NCBI GenBank assembly: GCA_040905285.1 | Contig: JBBDRV010000214.1 | Coordinates: forward strand, 1-18,222 | Source: JBBDRV01 sp040905285 | GTDB taxonomy: Bacteria; Bacteroidota; Rhodothermia; Balneolales; Balneolaceae | Direction: 5' to 3' | Length of the DNA: 18,222 nt | Part shown: positions 1 through 7,356 of the stretch, piece by piece | Layout: every line of letters begins with the position of its first letter | How positions within the stretch are numbered: position 1 is the stretch's first letter | Position numbers and translations under genes: made by a program | Notes under the pieces: model-generated | Databases searched by the model: none | The model's input: only the letters and a program-made list of their open reading frames with translations | What the model was told of the DNA's origin: nothing

Positions 1-469
1 CAAGATTTTTACTGATAATGGCATCATCCGAATCATTGATGATAGCACTTAATAAAGCATCGGAAAATTCATTCTTTTTCCGTTCAGTAATATCCCTTGT
101 TGTACCGGCAACTGAAACAACCTCATTTTTATCATTAAAAACGGGGACCAGGATATAATCATAAATACGCTTGCCGAGTTTGGAATGTTGAAAAGCAACT
201 TCTCCCCGGACAGGCTGCTTCGTCCTGACAATTTGATCAATTTCCTTTTCATGCATCTCCGCATGCCAGGGCTCATAACCGACTTCCAGCAGACTTTTTC
301 CGACTGATTCTTCAAAAGTACGTCCCCACATTTGCAAAATAGCCTCATTTGCAAACGTGAAGCGATAATTGAGATCAAAAACATACACAAGATCCGGCGT
401 ATTGGAGATGATGGTCTCGTACAAATGATTCTGCCGTGCTAACTCTGTATAACCGTTATGATCGTTCAA
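1..469 (-). CDS. Multi-PAS sensor protein (probable histidine kinase), N-terminal part, cut by window edge
   Basis: The minus frame is open from a TTG at 467-469 to the window edge and gives about 156 residues. The first PAS domain spans roughly residues 10-135. It runs from an ISNTPDLVYVFDL-like entry through NEAILQMWGRTFEE to the PAC hallmark AGTTRDITERKK. The motif ALLSAIINDSDDAIISKNL then opens a second PAS domain, which leaves the window. In this family repeated PAS domains normally precede a histidine kinase or diguanylate cyclase output, but no output domain is visible here. No signal peptide or membrane segment is seen, so it is probably a cytoplasmic sensor. The TTG start is chosen because it follows a purine-rich AAGAAGAG and lies downstream of an in-frame TGA. 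The true start may be an ATG near 538 that is separated by two frameshifts (see findings). PAS identity is sure; output type and start are not. Confidence 0.8.
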   Translation of the reverse strand, partial: MNDHNGYTELARQNHLYETIISNTPDLVYVFDLNYRFTFANEAILQMWGRTFEESVGKSLLEVGYEPWHAEMHEKEIDQIVRTKQPVRGEVAFQHSKLGKRIYDYILVPVFNDKNEVVSVAGTTRDITERKKNEFSDALLSAIINDSDDAIISKNL

Positions 470-665
470 AAATCTCTTCTTTTGGCCTGTTCAGGATCTT
501 CTGGTGCAGTTCCGTGATTCTCTTGTTTTTTTTGTCATGGATATTAGGCAGTTTCACAGTTCCTAAGTTTACGGTGAAAACCTGTAAAAAACTGTAAACA
601 AATATTTGCCACGCCAAGTTTAACATATACTTGAAATACAGGATTATGATCCTTCTGACCTGGCT
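470..665. other. Damaged upstream part of the PAS sensor gene and intergenic DNA
   Basis: On the minus strand an ATG near 538 is followed by a run of eight A residues. Read with one extra A it gives MTKKNKRITELHQKIL, continuing about ten residues to end ...KEEIFERS, which looks like the helical lead-in of a PAS protein, before a TAA at 456-458. Read as given, the ATG frame is the PAS frame but stops at a TGA after 15 codons. The rest, about 545-665, is AT-rich and holds no recognisable gene. A possible promoter for the divergent DoxX gene would lie here, but I see no convincing motif. Confidence 0.4.
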
Positions 666-923
666 ATGACCATTCTGATTCACATTGTTCGCATAGTACT
701 TGGCATCATTTTCCTTGTTTTTGGACTGAACGGATTTTACACGTTTATCCCGGTACCGGAGTTTCACCCGTTTATGGAAATCCTGGTTACGAGCGGATTT
801 ATCTACCTGGTAAAAACTGCGGAAGTGACTGGTGGACTCATGCTGCTCTCCAACCGGTTTGTACCACTTGCACTGGGTAAGGGTCCAACTCAATCCCATG
901 CCGGGTTTAAACCAAATTCCTGA
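666..923 (+). pseudogene. DoxX-like membrane protein, truncated after about half its length
   Basis: The 85-residue product starts like a DoxX-family protein. A first hydrophobic segment carries the IIFLVFGLNGF motif (residues 8-24), an extracytoplasmic loop follows (FIPVPEFHPFMEIL), a second helix (SGFIYLVKTAEVTGGLMLL) comes next, and then NRFVPLAL. After residue 70 (about base 875) the family resemblance stops and an unrelated tail, GKGPTQSHAGFKPNS, runs to the stop. DoxX proteins are usually about 130 residues with four helices, so about two helices are missing. Family members are small integral membrane proteins, several linked to thiosulfate oxidation or redox stress. The ATG fits the usual start of the family, but no clear ribosome-binding site is present. 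The gene is probably inactive. Confidence 0.7.
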
Positions 924-1021
924 ACAGCGAAAAAACGGAGTTGGCAATGGGTAAGATGAGTGATTTACTGGCCACGAACCCGTCGGTTCTCAAGACCCTT
1001 CTGAAAGAACTTGATGTTTTT

Positions 1022-2965
1022 CTAAAACCAGGGGAAATCCATCGTTGGCTTGTTGGCGAAACGATTCATCCTGATCTCCAGCCGGGCACCGGAACCGGGT
1101 TCCAGCAACACCTGGAATGACGAGGCATCGATCAAAATGCCTCTCCCGTCGTGGATGACTTCCATAATCTGGTGTTCACCGTACCCGCCACCCTGTATGA
1201 TGACCGGTCGAGCATCAACCGGATTCAGATTTACCAGTGATACCGTTACACGTTCATCCGTCATCCGCTCAACCAGTGCGGCTACATCGTCCGGAATACC
1301 GGGGCGGCGTTTGTCCGGATCAAAATAGCGCAGTCGTGTATGAAAAGGTGGTGACCGTCGCGCGGGGCCTGATTCATACAATCCACCCCCCATCAAGCGG
1401 ATGAGTGATGAAATGCTGGCTGGATTTATATCCATCGGATCATCGACCAGACGCATGTCGGAAGCTGAAATATCCTCTCTCAATAACTTCATGCGTTTTT
1501 TCACGTCCTCAATATCGGCACGCATTGCATTCACAGCATAATCTGGCTTGGATCCCTCGAGAAATTCAAGCCACGGATTGGATTCCATATGCTCGCGGTC
1601 CTCATGCTCCATCGACAGATAGTAAATCTGGAGCATATTTTCATCCTCCGCCCTGTACGGCCTGAAGCTGTACCAGTCATCGTTCTCCGTATAGCCTTCC
1701 CTGCTCCACTCGGGATTGCCATACATTCGCGGAGTATGATAGACTCCGTCGACCATTTTGCCTGCATTATAGATGACATCATGCTGGTTACGCCAGGCCT
1801 CAAGATACCGGTCGTCCCCCGTAAGCACGTATGCGTTCATAAAACCGGTAAACGGCCAGCGGGTACGTTCCCTGTCGGAAAGACCCTGCGCCGGAGGGTT
1901 CTGTTGTTCAACCGTGAAACTCCAGCCGTAGGCACCACCGTACCATTTTCCCTCAGTTGCACCGCCGATCTCCCCGTCCAGCCCGATGTTGCTGGGAATC
2001 ACCCAGTTATTGGCCTCCATTCGATCGTACCAGGCGTCAACGTATTCCAGCAGCCAATCGCGGTACTTTTCCTCTCCTGTGAGTGCATACGCGTTCAGGG
2101 CAAGCGTCGTGGACAGCAGATTAAGAGGAACATCCCCCACGGTGTCATAGTAATCCTTGAAGTGAAACAGGAACTCCTCGTAACTCTCCTCACCATGTCC
2201 GGCAGCATAGCGATTTCTTATTTCACTCGCATCACCCACCCAGTCAACGCTGGTAGCTCGTCGCATAAGCGGTCCCCGGCTGCCGTTGAACTGACTTCGG
2301 ATAATCTTGTGGTCGGGGTCGTAATTCAGGGCTCCGGGATCTTCGTTCATGTAAAATCCGGCAAATCTCGTTACCCGGTGACGAAATTTGATATCATAGG
2401 GGTCGCCTAATCCCATTACGTTAAACACCATGAGTGCTTCAGAGATATGCATCCAGTCCGATCTCGTCAGGAACTCTTTGTGATACATGCCGTCTACGGT
2501 ATAAGACAGGTTTGATGTTCGGCCGGTTATGGTTCGCAGCGGCTCGGACATTTGACGTACATGTCCTTCATACACGTTCTTGTACATGTCCAGAATCCTC
2601 TCCGAACCGCCCAATGCATATAACTGGGGCCAGCGATTCACATTCTCAATAGCGTCATCCGGTCCATCGTTGGCTCCCCATCGCAAATCTGTCAGGAGAT
2701 ATCCCCGCTCGTCAAAATAGTGTTCAAAATAGTGCTCGGCCGCCATGGAACTCACCCGTAACAGCTCGCGCTGCAGCAATGCCCATTCAGGTGACTGATG
2801 TGGCGAATCGACAATGAAATCCGGATCCATAGAGGATGACGTCTGATAGGATCCCCATCTCGTGGGCTCTTCCGGTGACTCCACCCGGATATCCACTCCC
2901 TGACCTTGAACTGAAAGCGGCAGAAGCATGATCACGGCCACACACCAGCGCAGTTTTTCTTTCAT
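1022..2965 (-). CDS. Exported helix-rich protein of unknown function, possible (alpha/alpha) toroid
   Basis: The product has 647 residues with a clean Sec signal peptide (KEKLRW, hydrophobic core, cleavage probably near VQGQG at 20-23). The mature part is rich in aromatic and acidic residues and has repeated helical signatures such as NVNRWPQLYALGG, LNLLSTTLALNAYALTGEEKY and TGFMNAYVLTGDDRYLEAW. The last two resemble repeating hairpins of (alpha/alpha)6 toroid glycosidase-like folds. A GGAYGWSF stretch lies between them, and the C-terminal about 100 residues look beta-rich (VTVSLVNLNPVDARPV, HDGRGILIDASSFQVLLEPG). I do not recognise a named family or confident catalytic residues; polysaccharide lyase or hydrolase activity is only a structural guess. 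It is the last gene of a minus-strand run, 75 bases after the 3041-3637 gene, so co-transcription with the PQQ dehydrogenase is plausible. Both ends look intact. Confidence 0.8.
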   Translation of the reverse strand: MKEKLRWCVAVIMLLPLSVQGQGVDIRVESPEEPTRWGSYQTSSSMDPDFIVDSPHQSPEWALLQRELLRVSSMAAEHYFEHYFDERGYLLTDLRWGANDGPDDAIENVNRWPQLYALGGSERILDMYKNVYEGHVRQMSEPLRTITGRTSNLSYTVDGMYHKEFLTRSDWMHISEALMVFNVMGLGDPYDIKFRHRVTRFAGFYMNEDPGALNYDPDHKIIRSQFNGSRGPLMRRATSVDWVGDASEIRNRYAAGHGEESYEEFLFHFKDYYDTVGDVPLNLLSTTLALNAYALTGEEKYRDWLLEYVDAWYDRMEANNWVIPSNIGLDGEIGGATEGKWYGGAYGWSFTVEQQNPPAQGLSDRERTRWPFTGFMNAYVLTGDDRYLEAWRNQHDVIYNAGKMVDGVYHTPRMYGNPEWSREGYTENDDWYSFRPYRAEDENMLQIYYLSMEHEDREHMESNPWLEFLEGSKPDYAVNAMRADIEDVKKRMKLLREDISASDMRLVDDPMDINPASISSLIRLMGGGLYESGPARRSPPFHTRLRYFDPDKRRPGIPDDVAALVERMTDERVTVSLVNLNPVDARPVIIQGGGYGEHQIMEVIHDGRGILIDASSFQVLLEPGSGARLEIRMNRFANKPTMDFPWF

Positions 2966-3040
2966 TTTATACAGGTTATTTTAAACTTGTATTTATTGAT
3001 TTTTATAAATTATATATACTGCAATCCTTGCCCTTCCCGT

Positions 3041-3637
3041 TTAATCAAACCGATAATCAGGTATATATTCCTCGGGGTATGCTTCGGCAAATGGCCTGTT
3101 TCCCAATATCAGCCACAAGATATCCCGTGCAGTTTCCCTGTTTACCTCTGCTTTTTCTGCCAGCGCATCAATGTCGGGGTGCTGTCCCATATCCAAATCA
3201 GGCATGATCTGCTCCATCAGCCGTTCGACTACAGGTAAAGGCATGGGAGTCAGTTTAACATCTACCACACGGCGTCCATTGATTGGAACTTCAACTCTGT
3301 TATGGCCAATATACAGAACCATCAAGGTGTCGTCCCGGGCAGCAACAGTAGCTTCATAACATCCTTCCGGATCTGTTTTTACAACCTGACCGGTGCTTTT
3401 CACAACAATATTGACAGCAGCTTTCGGTGGGATCCAGTCTTCCTCATTCGTCAGTTCGACATCCCCGGTACATGGTGCCTCTTGCAAGCAGTCATTCATT
3501 GTTGGATTATAGCTGACCGTACCCGTGACAGTGATACCCTGGGCCTGTGCATGTTGTGAGAATGACAGGATATATACTCCGATCGTGAGAAGGATCAATT
3601 TCACTGTGAATCCGGATCGACGTGATTTCATATTCAT
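3041..3637 (-). CDS. Small exported protein with carboxypeptidase-regulatory-like domain
   Basis: The product has 198 residues. A signal peptide with a basic N-terminus (KSRRSGF) and a long hydrophobic core ends near QAQG (about residue 33). Residues about 35-130 resemble the carboxypeptidase D regulatory-like beta-sandwich at the N-terminus of SusC proteins: ITVTGTVSYN, then a PPKAAVNIVVKSTGQVVKTD strand pair, DPEGCYEATV, and LMVLYIGHNRVEVPINGRRVVDVKL. A Cys pair sits in NDCLQEAPC, and another Cys is in GCYEA. The last about 65 residues are acidic and helical (VVERLMEQIMPDL, PDIDALAEKAEVNRETARDIL) and I recognise no family there. It lies 68 bases after the PQQ dehydrogenase and 75 before the 647-residue exported protein, on the same strand. 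A binding or adaptor role outside the inner membrane fits, but the function is unknown. Confidence 0.75.
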   Translation of the reverse strand: MNMKSRRSGFTVKLILLTIGVYILSFSQHAQAQGITVTGTVSYNPTMNDCLQEAPCTGDVELTNEEDWIPPKAAVNIVVKSTGQVVKTDPEGCYEATVAARDDTLMVLYIGHNRVEVPINGRRVVDVKLTPMPLPVVERLMEQIMPDLDMGQHPDIDALAEKAEVNRETARDILWLILGNRPFAEAYPEEYIPDYRFD

Positions 3638-3705
3638 AATTTTTTATAAAATATTATATAAATACAAAATTTTGGAAGAAGTGTTATACGATCTTTACAT
3701 AAACG

Positions 3706-5862
3706 TTAATCCGGCAAAGAAAAAGCTATGTAATAATCCCCGGGTTCTGTTCCTCTTCCACCACCTGCAGCTATGACAACATACTGCTTTCCATCACTTT
3801 CATAGGTCGCCGGAGTAGCAAAGCCGGCTGCCGGCAGGGTCGTCTCCCAGATCAGCTCTCCGGTGTCTTTGTCAAACGCACGGAATTTTTTATCCAAGGT
3901 TCCCGCGATAAAAACAAGACCGCCTGCCGTAGCTACAGGTCCTCCCATACTCCATGTTCCGGTCGGCGGTATTCCTTTCTCTGTCAATTCCGGATACGTA
4001 CCCAGCGGGACTCTCCACTTATACTCGCCTGTATTAAGATCAATGGCATTCAGAGTCCCCCAGGGAGGTTTAATGGCCGGATAACCATCCTGGTCCTGAA
4101 AAGAATTGCGGGGGCTTACCGCATATCGCCCCTCACCATTTACTCTTGCGATACCTTCTGAAGGCTCCTCATCCGCAGTGTTTTTCCCCTCATCAAACAG
4201 ATAGGCAATGACGGCATCTTTTTCCTCTTCGGAAATATTCAGAAAAGCCGGCATCATACCCCTGCCTTCTTCAATCACAGTCAGCACCTCGGCTTTTGAC
4301 CTGGTTTCTTTCACATTCACCAGGGATGGGTACAGCGGGGGTTGACCCCCTTTATCCATGCCGTGGCAGGTGGCACAATTTTGTGCATAATAAAATCTCC
4401 CTTTTTCATTGGGGGATTCGTCAGGTGAAGTGTCCCGGTCTATTCTTTCTACCAATGAAATCTGGGGGAATTCACTGGCATTGACATACAGGATTCCGGA
4501 TTGAGGATCGTGAGCCGCACCCCCCCACCTTCCGGCTCCGGTTGTCCCCGGCAGTCTTATCGCACCTTCCGGAGCATGAGGTGTGTAAAGACCCTCGTTC
4601 CTGTGTTCCTCAAGTCGCCTCAACACGTAATCCTGAGCTTCGGGAGATATATCCGTGACCAGATCCCTTGTAAAATACTGATGGGCATAGGGCTCGGGTT
4701 TTACAGGGAAGGGTTGAGTCGGCCATGTCTCTTCAATATCCGATTGTGGAACAGGTCTCTCTTCGACGGGAAAAACCGGTTCGCCTGTTTCCCGCTCAAA
4801 TACAAAGGTAAAACCCTGTTTGGTGATCTGGGCTGCCACATCTATGGATTCGCCGTCTTTCTCAACGGTCAGCAAATTGGGCGGGGCCGGCAGATCATAA
4901 TCCCAAATATCATGATGCACGGTTTGATAATGCCATATATGCTCACCCGTACCGGCATCCAGAACCAGCAACGCGTTGCCGTACAGATTTTTCCCCGGCC
5001 GGTTACCGCCATAAAAATCGTAGACTGGTGAACCCAGGGGAACAAACACCATGCCCCGTTCCCTGTCCAGACTCATTCCCGCCCAGTTGTTGGCGCCACC
5101 ACGTTTATTTAACGATTCCTCATCCATATTCTCCCAGGTTTCAAAACCGGGTTCTCCCTCCCGAGGAATGGTATGGAAGGTCCAGGCGATCTCGCCGGTA
5201 CGAACATCGTATGCCCGGATGTCACCCGGAGGAGCCTCTATATTTTCTCCCGTGGCAGAACCCATAATAAGCAAATCCTCAAAGATGATTCCGGGAGTGG
5301 GAGCCATCACCCTGACGGTTTCCGGATCCCGTCCCAGACCTGCATTGAGATCGACTCTTCCTTGCTCACCGAAATCAGTGATCAGCTCGCCCGTTTCTGC
5401 GTCAAGAGCATACAAGCCGCTGGCCGCAGAAAATAAAATTCGCTTCTCGTCACCGTCTTCCCAATAAACTACACCCCGCTGTCTGTCTACACCTCTTCTC
5501 CCTTCAAAAGGATCAAACATCCAGATCTCTTCGCCTGTTGCCGCATCCAGTGCGTACACTTTTATGTATGCTGATATCGCGTACAGAACATCATCGACAA
5601 CAATCGGATTTGTCTCTATACCGGTCGAGGGAAAGTAATCCTCAAGAATATCCCCCGCCCGGAACATCCAGGCGACTTCCAGCTGATCCACATTTTCCCT
5701 GTTAATCTGTGTTAGTGAAGAATAGCTGCTACTGGTAGCGTCTCCCTTGTAGATTTCCCATGTTTGATAGGGATCTTCCATATCCTGACATCCGATAAAC
5801 AGCTGAAAAATCAGACATGCCGCGGCCATTTTGCCAATTGTGCAGTACCCCATGTTTTCCAT
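3706..5862 (-). CDS. PQQ-dependent dehydrogenase lipoprotein with internal cytochrome c domain
   Basis: The 718-residue product is a lipoprotein: the hydrophobic segment ends in the lipobox LFIGC, with the acylated Cys about residue 25. Residues about 35-470 and 580-718 are quinoprotein propeller repeats (VYALDAATGEEIWMFD, AYDVRTGEIAWTF, LVLDAGTGEHIWHYQ, AIDLNTGEYKWRV, AFDKDTGELIWETT). The VHHDIWDYDLPAPPNL motif is typical of the glucose dehydrogenase-like branch. Between the last two propeller parts lies a cytochrome c domain with haem motif CATCH (496-500) and a likely methionine ligand in GRGMMPAF (536 or 537). Members oxidise sugars or alcohols outside the cytoplasm using PQQ; the attached haem can pass electrons onward. 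The substrate cannot be read from sequence. The ATG start gives a complete lipoprotein leader; upstream lie only weak purines. No PQQ biosynthesis genes are in the window, so cofactor may come from elsewhere in the genome or from outside. Confidence 0.92.
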   Translation of the reverse strand: MENMGYCTIGKMAAACLIFQLFIGCQDMEDPYQTWEIYKGDATSSSYSSLTQINRENVDQLEVAWMFRAGDILEDYFPSTGIETNPIVVDDVLYAISAYIKVYALDAATGEEIWMFDPFEGRRGVDRQRGVVYWEDGDEKRILFSAASGLYALDAETGELITDFGEQGRVDLNAGLGRDPETVRVMAPTPGIIFEDLLIMGSATGENIEAPPGDIRAYDVRTGEIAWTFHTIPREGEPGFETWENMDEESLNKRGGANNWAGMSLDRERGMVFVPLGSPVYDFYGGNRPGKNLYGNALLVLDAGTGEHIWHYQTVHHDIWDYDLPAPPNLLTVEKDGESIDVAAQITKQGFTFVFERETGEPVFPVEERPVPQSDIEETWPTQPFPVKPEPYAHQYFTRDLVTDISPEAQDYVLRRLEEHRNEGLYTPHAPEGAIRLPGTTGAGRWGGAAHDPQSGILYVNASEFPQISLVERIDRDTSPDESPNEKGRFYYAQNCATCHGMDKGGQPPLYPSLVNVKETRSKAEVLTVIEEGRGMMPAFLNISEEEKDAVIAYLFDEGKNTADEEPSEGIARVNGEGRYAVSPRNSFQDQDGYPAIKPPWGTLNAIDLNTGEYKWRVPLGTYPELTEKGIPPTGTWSMGGPVATAGGLVFIAGTLDKKFRAFDKDTGELIWETTLPAAGFATPATYESDGKQYVVIAAGGGRGTEPGDYYIAFSLPD

Positions 5863-6171
5863 ATGTCTCGGAAGCTTTCATTGCCGGGCTGATTGCATCC
5901 CCGGAAATATTGAATAAACCTTTTCTCAAGCCCTTGTGATAACCCCGCCCATTCCTGTAGAATTTGACGATCCCATTGGTCCAGTAGCTGCCGGATCACA
6001 CTTTGCTACGCCCGTCTATTGTGCTACGCCCGTCTATTGATCATTTTCAGGATGGATATAAGATTAACATTTTTTCGTGTTAACCAAAAGTTCGCATGAT
6101 CCGGAAATAGGTGAATCCCGGGCAATTTTTCTCTCCGCCAGTGTCACACCAACAACAGGCATAATAAACTG
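5863..6171. other. Intergenic region upstream of the PQQ dehydrogenase, with tandem 18-base repeat
   Basis: This 309-base gap between the 127-residue RidA gene and the PQQ dehydrogenase must hold the leader and perhaps the promoter of the latter. A perfect 18-base tandem duplication lies at 6004-6039. A minus frame of about 60 codons from a GTG at 5999 overlaps the dehydrogenase start, but its product resembles nothing I know. No terminator hairpin with a T-run was found. Confidence 0.5.
6004..6039. repeat. Tandem direct repeat, 2 x 18 bases
   Basis: The unit TGCTACGCCCGTCTATTG occurs twice with no spacer and no mismatch (6004-6021 and 6022-6039). On the minus strand each unit holds ACGGGCGTA. 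A similar core, ACGGGCTTA, occurs in the tandem repeat at 6588-6631 upstream of the next gene. Each could be a slipped-strand duplication or a doubled protein-binding site. Confidence 0.85.
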
Positions 6172-6555
6172 TTATTCTTCATTCAGAGCAGCAATGCAGT
6201 CAATTTCGATGATGGAATCCCCCGGAATTCCTCCATAGCATGCGACTGTCGTACGAACCGGCGGGTTTTCGCCAAAACGGCCGCGATAAGCTTCATTCAT
6301 TGCACTGTAATCATTCAGATCATCCAGAAATACCGTCACCTTCAGGGCCCGCTCCATAACTGAGCCGGCTTCCTTTAGGCCGCTCTCGATACTGTCGAGA
6401 CAAATGGCGGTAGCTTTGTGAATATTCCTTTCCCCGCGTGCTCCTTTTCCTGAAATATAGACAAGACCGTTATGCACAACGGTTCCTGACATCAGCGGCT
6501 GCTGGTCCTGTTCAGTTTCTTCCCTGTCTGGAAAGTGTTTGATTGATTGATCCAT
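6172..6555 (-). CDS. RidA (Rid/YjgF/UK114) family protein, leaderless
   Basis: The 127-residue product is a full-length Rid protein. The middle strand GLVYISGKGA, the helix SIESGLKEAGSVMERALKVTVFL and the C-terminal signature RTTVACYGGIPGDSIIEIDCIAAL are all present. The conserved Arg (R101), which in active RidA binds the carboxylate of the imine substrate, and the Glu in IIEIDC (E117) are both kept. RidA enzymes form trimers and hydrolyse reactive enamine/imine products of PLP enzymes to ketoacids plus ammonia. There is no signal peptide, so it should be cytoplasmic, unlike its paralogue at 6812-7300. The first about 20 residues are acidic and polar and not typical of the family. It is the third and last of three tandem rid units on this strand and lies behind a duplicated 22-base repeat. 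The Shine-Dalgarno sequence is weak. Confidence 0.9.
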   Translation of the reverse strand: MDQSIKHFPDREETEQDQQPLMSGTVVHNGLVYISGKGARGERNIHKATAICLDSIESGLKEAGSVMERALKVTVFLDDLNDYSAMNEAYRGRFGENPPVRTTVACYGGIPGDSIIEIDCIAALNEE

Positions 6556-6587
6556 GGGTGTGGGTATAGGTTAGTTGATCATCTTTA

Positions 6588-6631
6588 AGTAATAAGCCCG
6601 TTCGTGTTTAGTAATAAGCCCGTTCGTGTTG
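6588..6631. repeat. Tandem direct repeat, 2 x 22 bases
   Basis: The 21-base core agtaataagcccgttcgtgt plus one further t is repeated without spacer at 6588-6609 and 6610-6631, differing only in the last base. It sits between the rid pseudogene stop (6641) and the start of the leaderless rid gene (6555), so it may be within the leader of that gene. It shares the core ACGGGC(T/G)TA (minus strand) with the 18-base repeat at 6004-6039. Confidence 0.85.
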
Positions 6632-6640
6632 CAATCCCGG

Positions 6641-6811
6641 TTACTCCTTCAGGGCTGCAATGCAATCCATTTCCACCAGGGAGCTTCCAGGAATCCCGTT
6701 ATAGCAGGATACCGTTGTTCGAGTCGGTGGTTCATTTCCGAACCTTCCCTGATAGACTTCATTCATTTTCTGGTAATCTCGAAGATTGTGCAGGTAGACA
6801 TTCACTTTTAA
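6641..6811 (-). pseudogene. RidA-family pseudogene: C-terminal half only
   Basis: Read from 6811 downward this encodes 56 residues starting LKVNVYLHNLRDYQKMNEVY and ending with the rid signature (RTTVSCYNGIPGSSLVEMDC, then IAALKE and stop at 6641-6643). It matches the C-terminal half of both neighbouring rid genes, which read ALKVTVFL at the same point. The frame begins directly after the TGA of the upstream rid gene (6812-6814). There is no start codon and no N-terminal half, so the first about 70 residues have been deleted. It cannot form a Rid trimer by itself. It is different enough from both neighbours to be an old third paralogue rather than a recent copy. Confidence 0.88.
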
Positions 6812-7300
6812 TCATTCGATCTTTGCGGCGATGCAGTCGATTTCGAGTAAAGAACCGCCCGGAATGCCATTGTAACAGGCCACCGTGGTGCGGGCAGGCG
6901 GTCTATCCCCAAACCTGCCCCTGTAGGCCTGGTTCATCGCGTCGTAATCCCGGATATTCCGAAGAAATACCGTCACTTTCAGGGCCTTCTCCATGGAGGA
7001 ACCGGCTGCATCCAGCTGCTCCTCAATCATATCCAGTACGTTGTTTGTCGCTTTTGAAATATCCCGTTCCTCATGATCTCCCATTCCCTTGACAAAGACA
7101 AAATCTCCATGGGTCGTATACTGGGAAATCAACGGCTGATTTCCAAAAGGGACCGCCTCGGCAGATGCTTCTTTCCGTGATCTCTTCGCAGGCTCTCCCT
7201 GTGCCAGACGGAAAGCTCCCATACCGGCCGTCAGAACGGTGGCAAACAACGATTTGATCATGGTCCTTCTGGAGCTTCGGATGTATTTTTTATTGTTCAT
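6812..7300 (-). CDS. RidA family protein with Tat-type signal peptide
   Basis: The 162-residue product is a Rid protein with an N-terminal extension. Residues 9-16 read SSRRTMIK, close to the twin-arginine consensus, followed by a moderately hydrophobic stretch (SLFATVLTAGMGAFRLA) and a likely cleavage zone before about residue 50. Residues about 52-162 form a complete Rid domain with ALKVTVFL, R137 in PPARTTVACYNGIPGG and E153 in LLEIDC; Arg and Glu correspond to the substrate-binding residues of active RidA. The family normally works in the cytoplasm or in mitochondria, so an exported copy is uncommon. Export makes sense next to a PLP enzyme that also has a Tat-like leader: it could clear imines made in the periplasm. 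It lies 56 bases after the amidohydrolase stub on the same strand, and its stop codon touches the rid pseudogene. Confidence 0.88.
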   Translation of the reverse strand: MNNKKYIRSSRRTMIKSLFATVLTAGMGAFRLAQGEPAKRSRKEASAEAVPFGNQPLISQYTTHGDFVFVKGMGDHEERDISKATNNVLDMIEEQLDAAGSSMEKALKVTVFLRNIRDYDAMNQAYRGRFGDRPPARTTVACYNGIPGGSLLEIDCIAAKIE

Positions 7301-7356
7301 GGGTTTCTCAAAATTTGATCATTTCCGGTTGAATTTCTGACAGCAGACCGCCGGAG

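Noticed and set aside
456..947. Minus-strand open frame of 163 codons from a TTG, antisense to the DoxX fragment
   Set aside because: The composition is unlike a real protein (mixed Cys, Trp, Arg, no domain) and most of it is antisense to the DoxX-like frame. Only the last about 28 codons resemble the PAS sensor lead-in.
947..1120. Plus-strand 57-codon frame with ATG at 947 and a good GGAG ribosome site
   Set aside because: More than half overlaps the end of the convergent exported protein, where the reading is clearly a shadow. The first about 25 codons look coding-like but can only be a gene fragment, so it is treated in the findings and not as a gene.
1589..2410. Plus-strand 273-codon frame inside the 647-residue exported protein gene
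   Set aside because: It is antisense to a complete gene with signal peptide and has no recognisable domain; long antisense frames are common in GC-balanced genes.
5811..5999. Minus-strand frame of 62 codons upstream of the PQQ dehydrogenase
   Set aside because: It overlaps the lipoprotein signal of the dehydrogenase in another frame, has a GTG start without ribosome site, and shows no family resemblance.
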